Source of the DNA: Pseudomonadota bacterium
Lineage (GTDB): Bacteria; Pseudomonadota; Gammaproteobacteria; Competibacterales; Competibacteraceae
Direction: 5' to 3'
Length of the DNA stretch: 54,082 nucleotides
Assembly: GCA_022709365.1 (NCBI GenBank)
Contig: JAKLIY010000031.1
Location: 1-54,082, forward strand
In this document: positions 52,816 to 54,082 of the stretch, one piece after another
Layout of the letters: every line of letters begins with the position of its first letter
How positions within the stretch are numbered: the stretch's first letter is position 1
The notes under the pieces: generated by a model
The model's input: the letters and a program-made list of their open reading frames with translations, nothing else
Database searches by the model: none
Told to the model about the DNA's origin: nothing
Made by a program: the position numbers and the translations under genes

Positions 52816-54082
52816 TTGAATATCCGCATCCAGCGCCTGCCGCCACAACTGGTCAGTCAGATCGCCGCTGGCGAGGTCGTCGAACGCCCCGCCTCAGCGG
52901 TCAAGGAACTGCTGGAAAACAGTCTGGACGCCGGCGCCACCCGCATCACCGTCGAAGTGGAGCAGGGCGGCGTCCGGCTGATCCGGGTGCGTGACAACGG
53001 TTCCGGCATCCCGCCCGATGAGTTGACGTTAGCGCTCGCCCGCCACGCCACCAGCAAAATCGCCAGTTTCGACGACCTCCAACAGGTCGCCAGCCTCGGC
53101 TTTCGCGGCGAAGCCTTGCCCAGCATCGCTTCAGTATCGCGGCTGACCCTGACCTCCCGCACGGCTGGATCGGAGACCGGCTGGCGGATCAGCGGCGATG
53201 GCGGCGGGGCAATGGAGGAGCCGACGCCAGCCCCGCATCCGCTGGGCAGTACGGTTGAAGTACGCGACCTGTTCTATAACGTGCCGGCCCGTCGCAAGTT
53301 TTTGCGCAGCGAGCGCACTGAATTGGGCCACATTGAGGACAACCTCCGTCGACTGGCGCTCAGCCGGTTCGAAGTGGGATTCAGCCTGTGGCATCACCAG
53401 AAGCCGGTCTTGAATGTGGAACCGGCCACGACTCAGGAGGACTGGGCGCAGCGGGTCGCGGAACTTTGCAACCGGGAGTTCATCGCCGCCAGTGTATTTT
53501 TTGACCGGAGCGAGCGTGGATTGCGGCTGTGGGGCTGGCTGGGGTTGCCGGCGGTATCCCGCGCTCAAGCGGACCTGCAATATTTCTTCGTCAACGGTCG
53601 ACCGGTGCGCGACCGGGTCATCGCTCATGCGCTGCGACAGGCTTATCAGGACATCCTCTATCAGGATCGCCAACCGGCGGCGGTGCTTTATCTGGAACTC
53701 GATCCCGCGATGGTGGATGTCAACGCGCATCCCGCCAAGCATGAAGTGCGGTTCCGCGAAGCGCCGGCCATTCACGATTTCATCCGCCGCACCGTTCAGA
53801 CCGCCTTGGCGGAAGTGCGTCCGGGAACGGCTCCACCACCCGCGCCTCAGGCCAGTGAGCAGTTATGGTCGGGTGGCAAATTCGGCGGTGGTTCGGACAC
53901 GGCCAGATCGCCCAGTCCCAACCACGTCGGAGAGCGTATGGCGGCCTATGGTCAACTCCATGCGTCCCCTGCCTCCGAACCCGTTATTGCCAACGCGCCT
54001 GCCGAAACCCTGGTGGAAGCCCCGCCGTTGGGTTACGCGCTCGGGCAATTGCATGGCGTTTATGTTGTCGCGGAAAATGAGG
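52816..54082 (+). CDS. mutL: DNA mismatch repair protein MutL (5' part)
   Basis: The frame runs from TTG 52816 to the right edge, so the 3' end is missing. An adjacent TTG at 52813 is also possible; no ATG lies near. GHKL ATPase motifs are complete: IAAGEVVERPASAVKELLEN, SLDAGAT, VRDNGSGIPPDEL and SLGFRGEALPSIASVSRL. YFFVNGRPVRDRVIAHALRQ and VDVNAHPAKHEVRFRE close the N-terminal module. The linker follows and the dimerisation domain begins (LGYALGQLHGVYVVAENE). MutL couples MutS mismatch recognition to strand cleavage. Confidence 0.95.
   Translation, partial: MNIRIQRLPPQLVSQIAAGEVVERPASAVKELLENSLDAGATRITVEVEQGGVRLIRVRDNGSGIPPDELTLALARHATSKIASFDDLQQVASLGFRGEALPSIASVSRLTLTSRTAGSETGWRISGDGGGAMEEPTPAPHPLGSTVEVRDLFYNVPARRKFLRSERTELGHIEDNLRRLALSRFEVGFSLWHHQKPVLNVEPATTQEDWAQRVAELCNREFIAASVFFDRSERGLRLWGWLGLPAVSRAQADLQYFFVNGRPVRDRVIAHALRQAYQDILYQDRQPAAVLYLELDPAMVDVNAHPAKHEVRFREAPAIHDFIRRTVQTALAEVRPGTAPPPAPQASEQLWSGGKFGGGSDTARSPSPNHVGERMAAYGQLHASPASEPVIANAPAETLVEAPPLGYALGQLHGVYVVAENE

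Noticed and set aside
1..54082. CRISPR array, tRNA, rRNA or prophage genes
   Set aside because: No regularly spaced repeats, no cloverleaf-like or rRNA signature and no phage structural or integrase gene was seen on reading through; a dedicated scan was not possible.

Overview
The window is chromosomal DNA of a GC-rich Gram-negative bacterium, most likely a gammaproteobacterium. The gcvR / dapA / bamC neighbourhood, the lipoprotein BamC, the lutABC operon and the glp regulon all point that way. A Competibacter-like organism is possible, but I infer that only from gene content. No rRNA, tRNA or CRISPR array was seen.

Region 1 (1-7490) is an accessory zone. It opens with a toxin-antitoxin graveyard: a frameshifted HEPN/HepT remnant, an intact VapBC-like pair, and an AbiE locus whose antitoxin is whole and carries a perfect 17-bp palindrome in its promoter while its toxin is beheaded. 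These flank a surface-glycan locus with UDP-galactopyranose mutase, a GlfT-like GT2, an AT-rich GT-C-like membrane protein broken by two T-run frameshifts, and a GT4.

Region 2 (7574-23000) is mostly core metabolism: lactate oxidation (lutABC), late cobalamin synthesis (cobA, cobD, cbiB, cobQ, cobO), lrgAB, the PLP synthase pdxST beside a PdxA-family dehydrogenase, and a cobalt ECF importer (cbiMNQO) behind a cobalamin riboswitch. Region 3 (23187-27965) holds a stand-alone receiver and two hybrid histidine kinases that arose by tandem duplication.

Region 4 (27988-34792) is a glycerol operon, glpR then glpK-glpD-glpF and a GlpV-like binding protein, with a palindromic GlpR-type operator before glpK. 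Region 5 (34912-41292) has a Uma2-family gene, a second cobalamin cluster (cbiX, cobH, cobL, cobI), a PIN-PhoH ATPase and gcvR. Several corrin-ring steps (the CobM, CobJ, CbiG, CbiD, CobK and CbiA equivalents) are not in the window and must lie elsewhere if the pathway is complete.

Region 6 (about 41300-50700) separates gcvR from dapA, which are direct divergent neighbours in enterobacteria, and looks like an inserted island. It holds a bacterial eRF1-like (baeRF) protein, an AapJ-type binding protein next to an IT-superfamily permease, a long alkylsulfatase with an extra N-terminal domain, an outer-membrane beta-barrel, a glycine-zipper lipoprotein, a small exported protein and a divergent LysR regulator. 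The best candidates for something new are the binding-protein/secondary-permease pair and the exported alkylsulfatase module. The window ends with dapA, bamC and the start of mutL.
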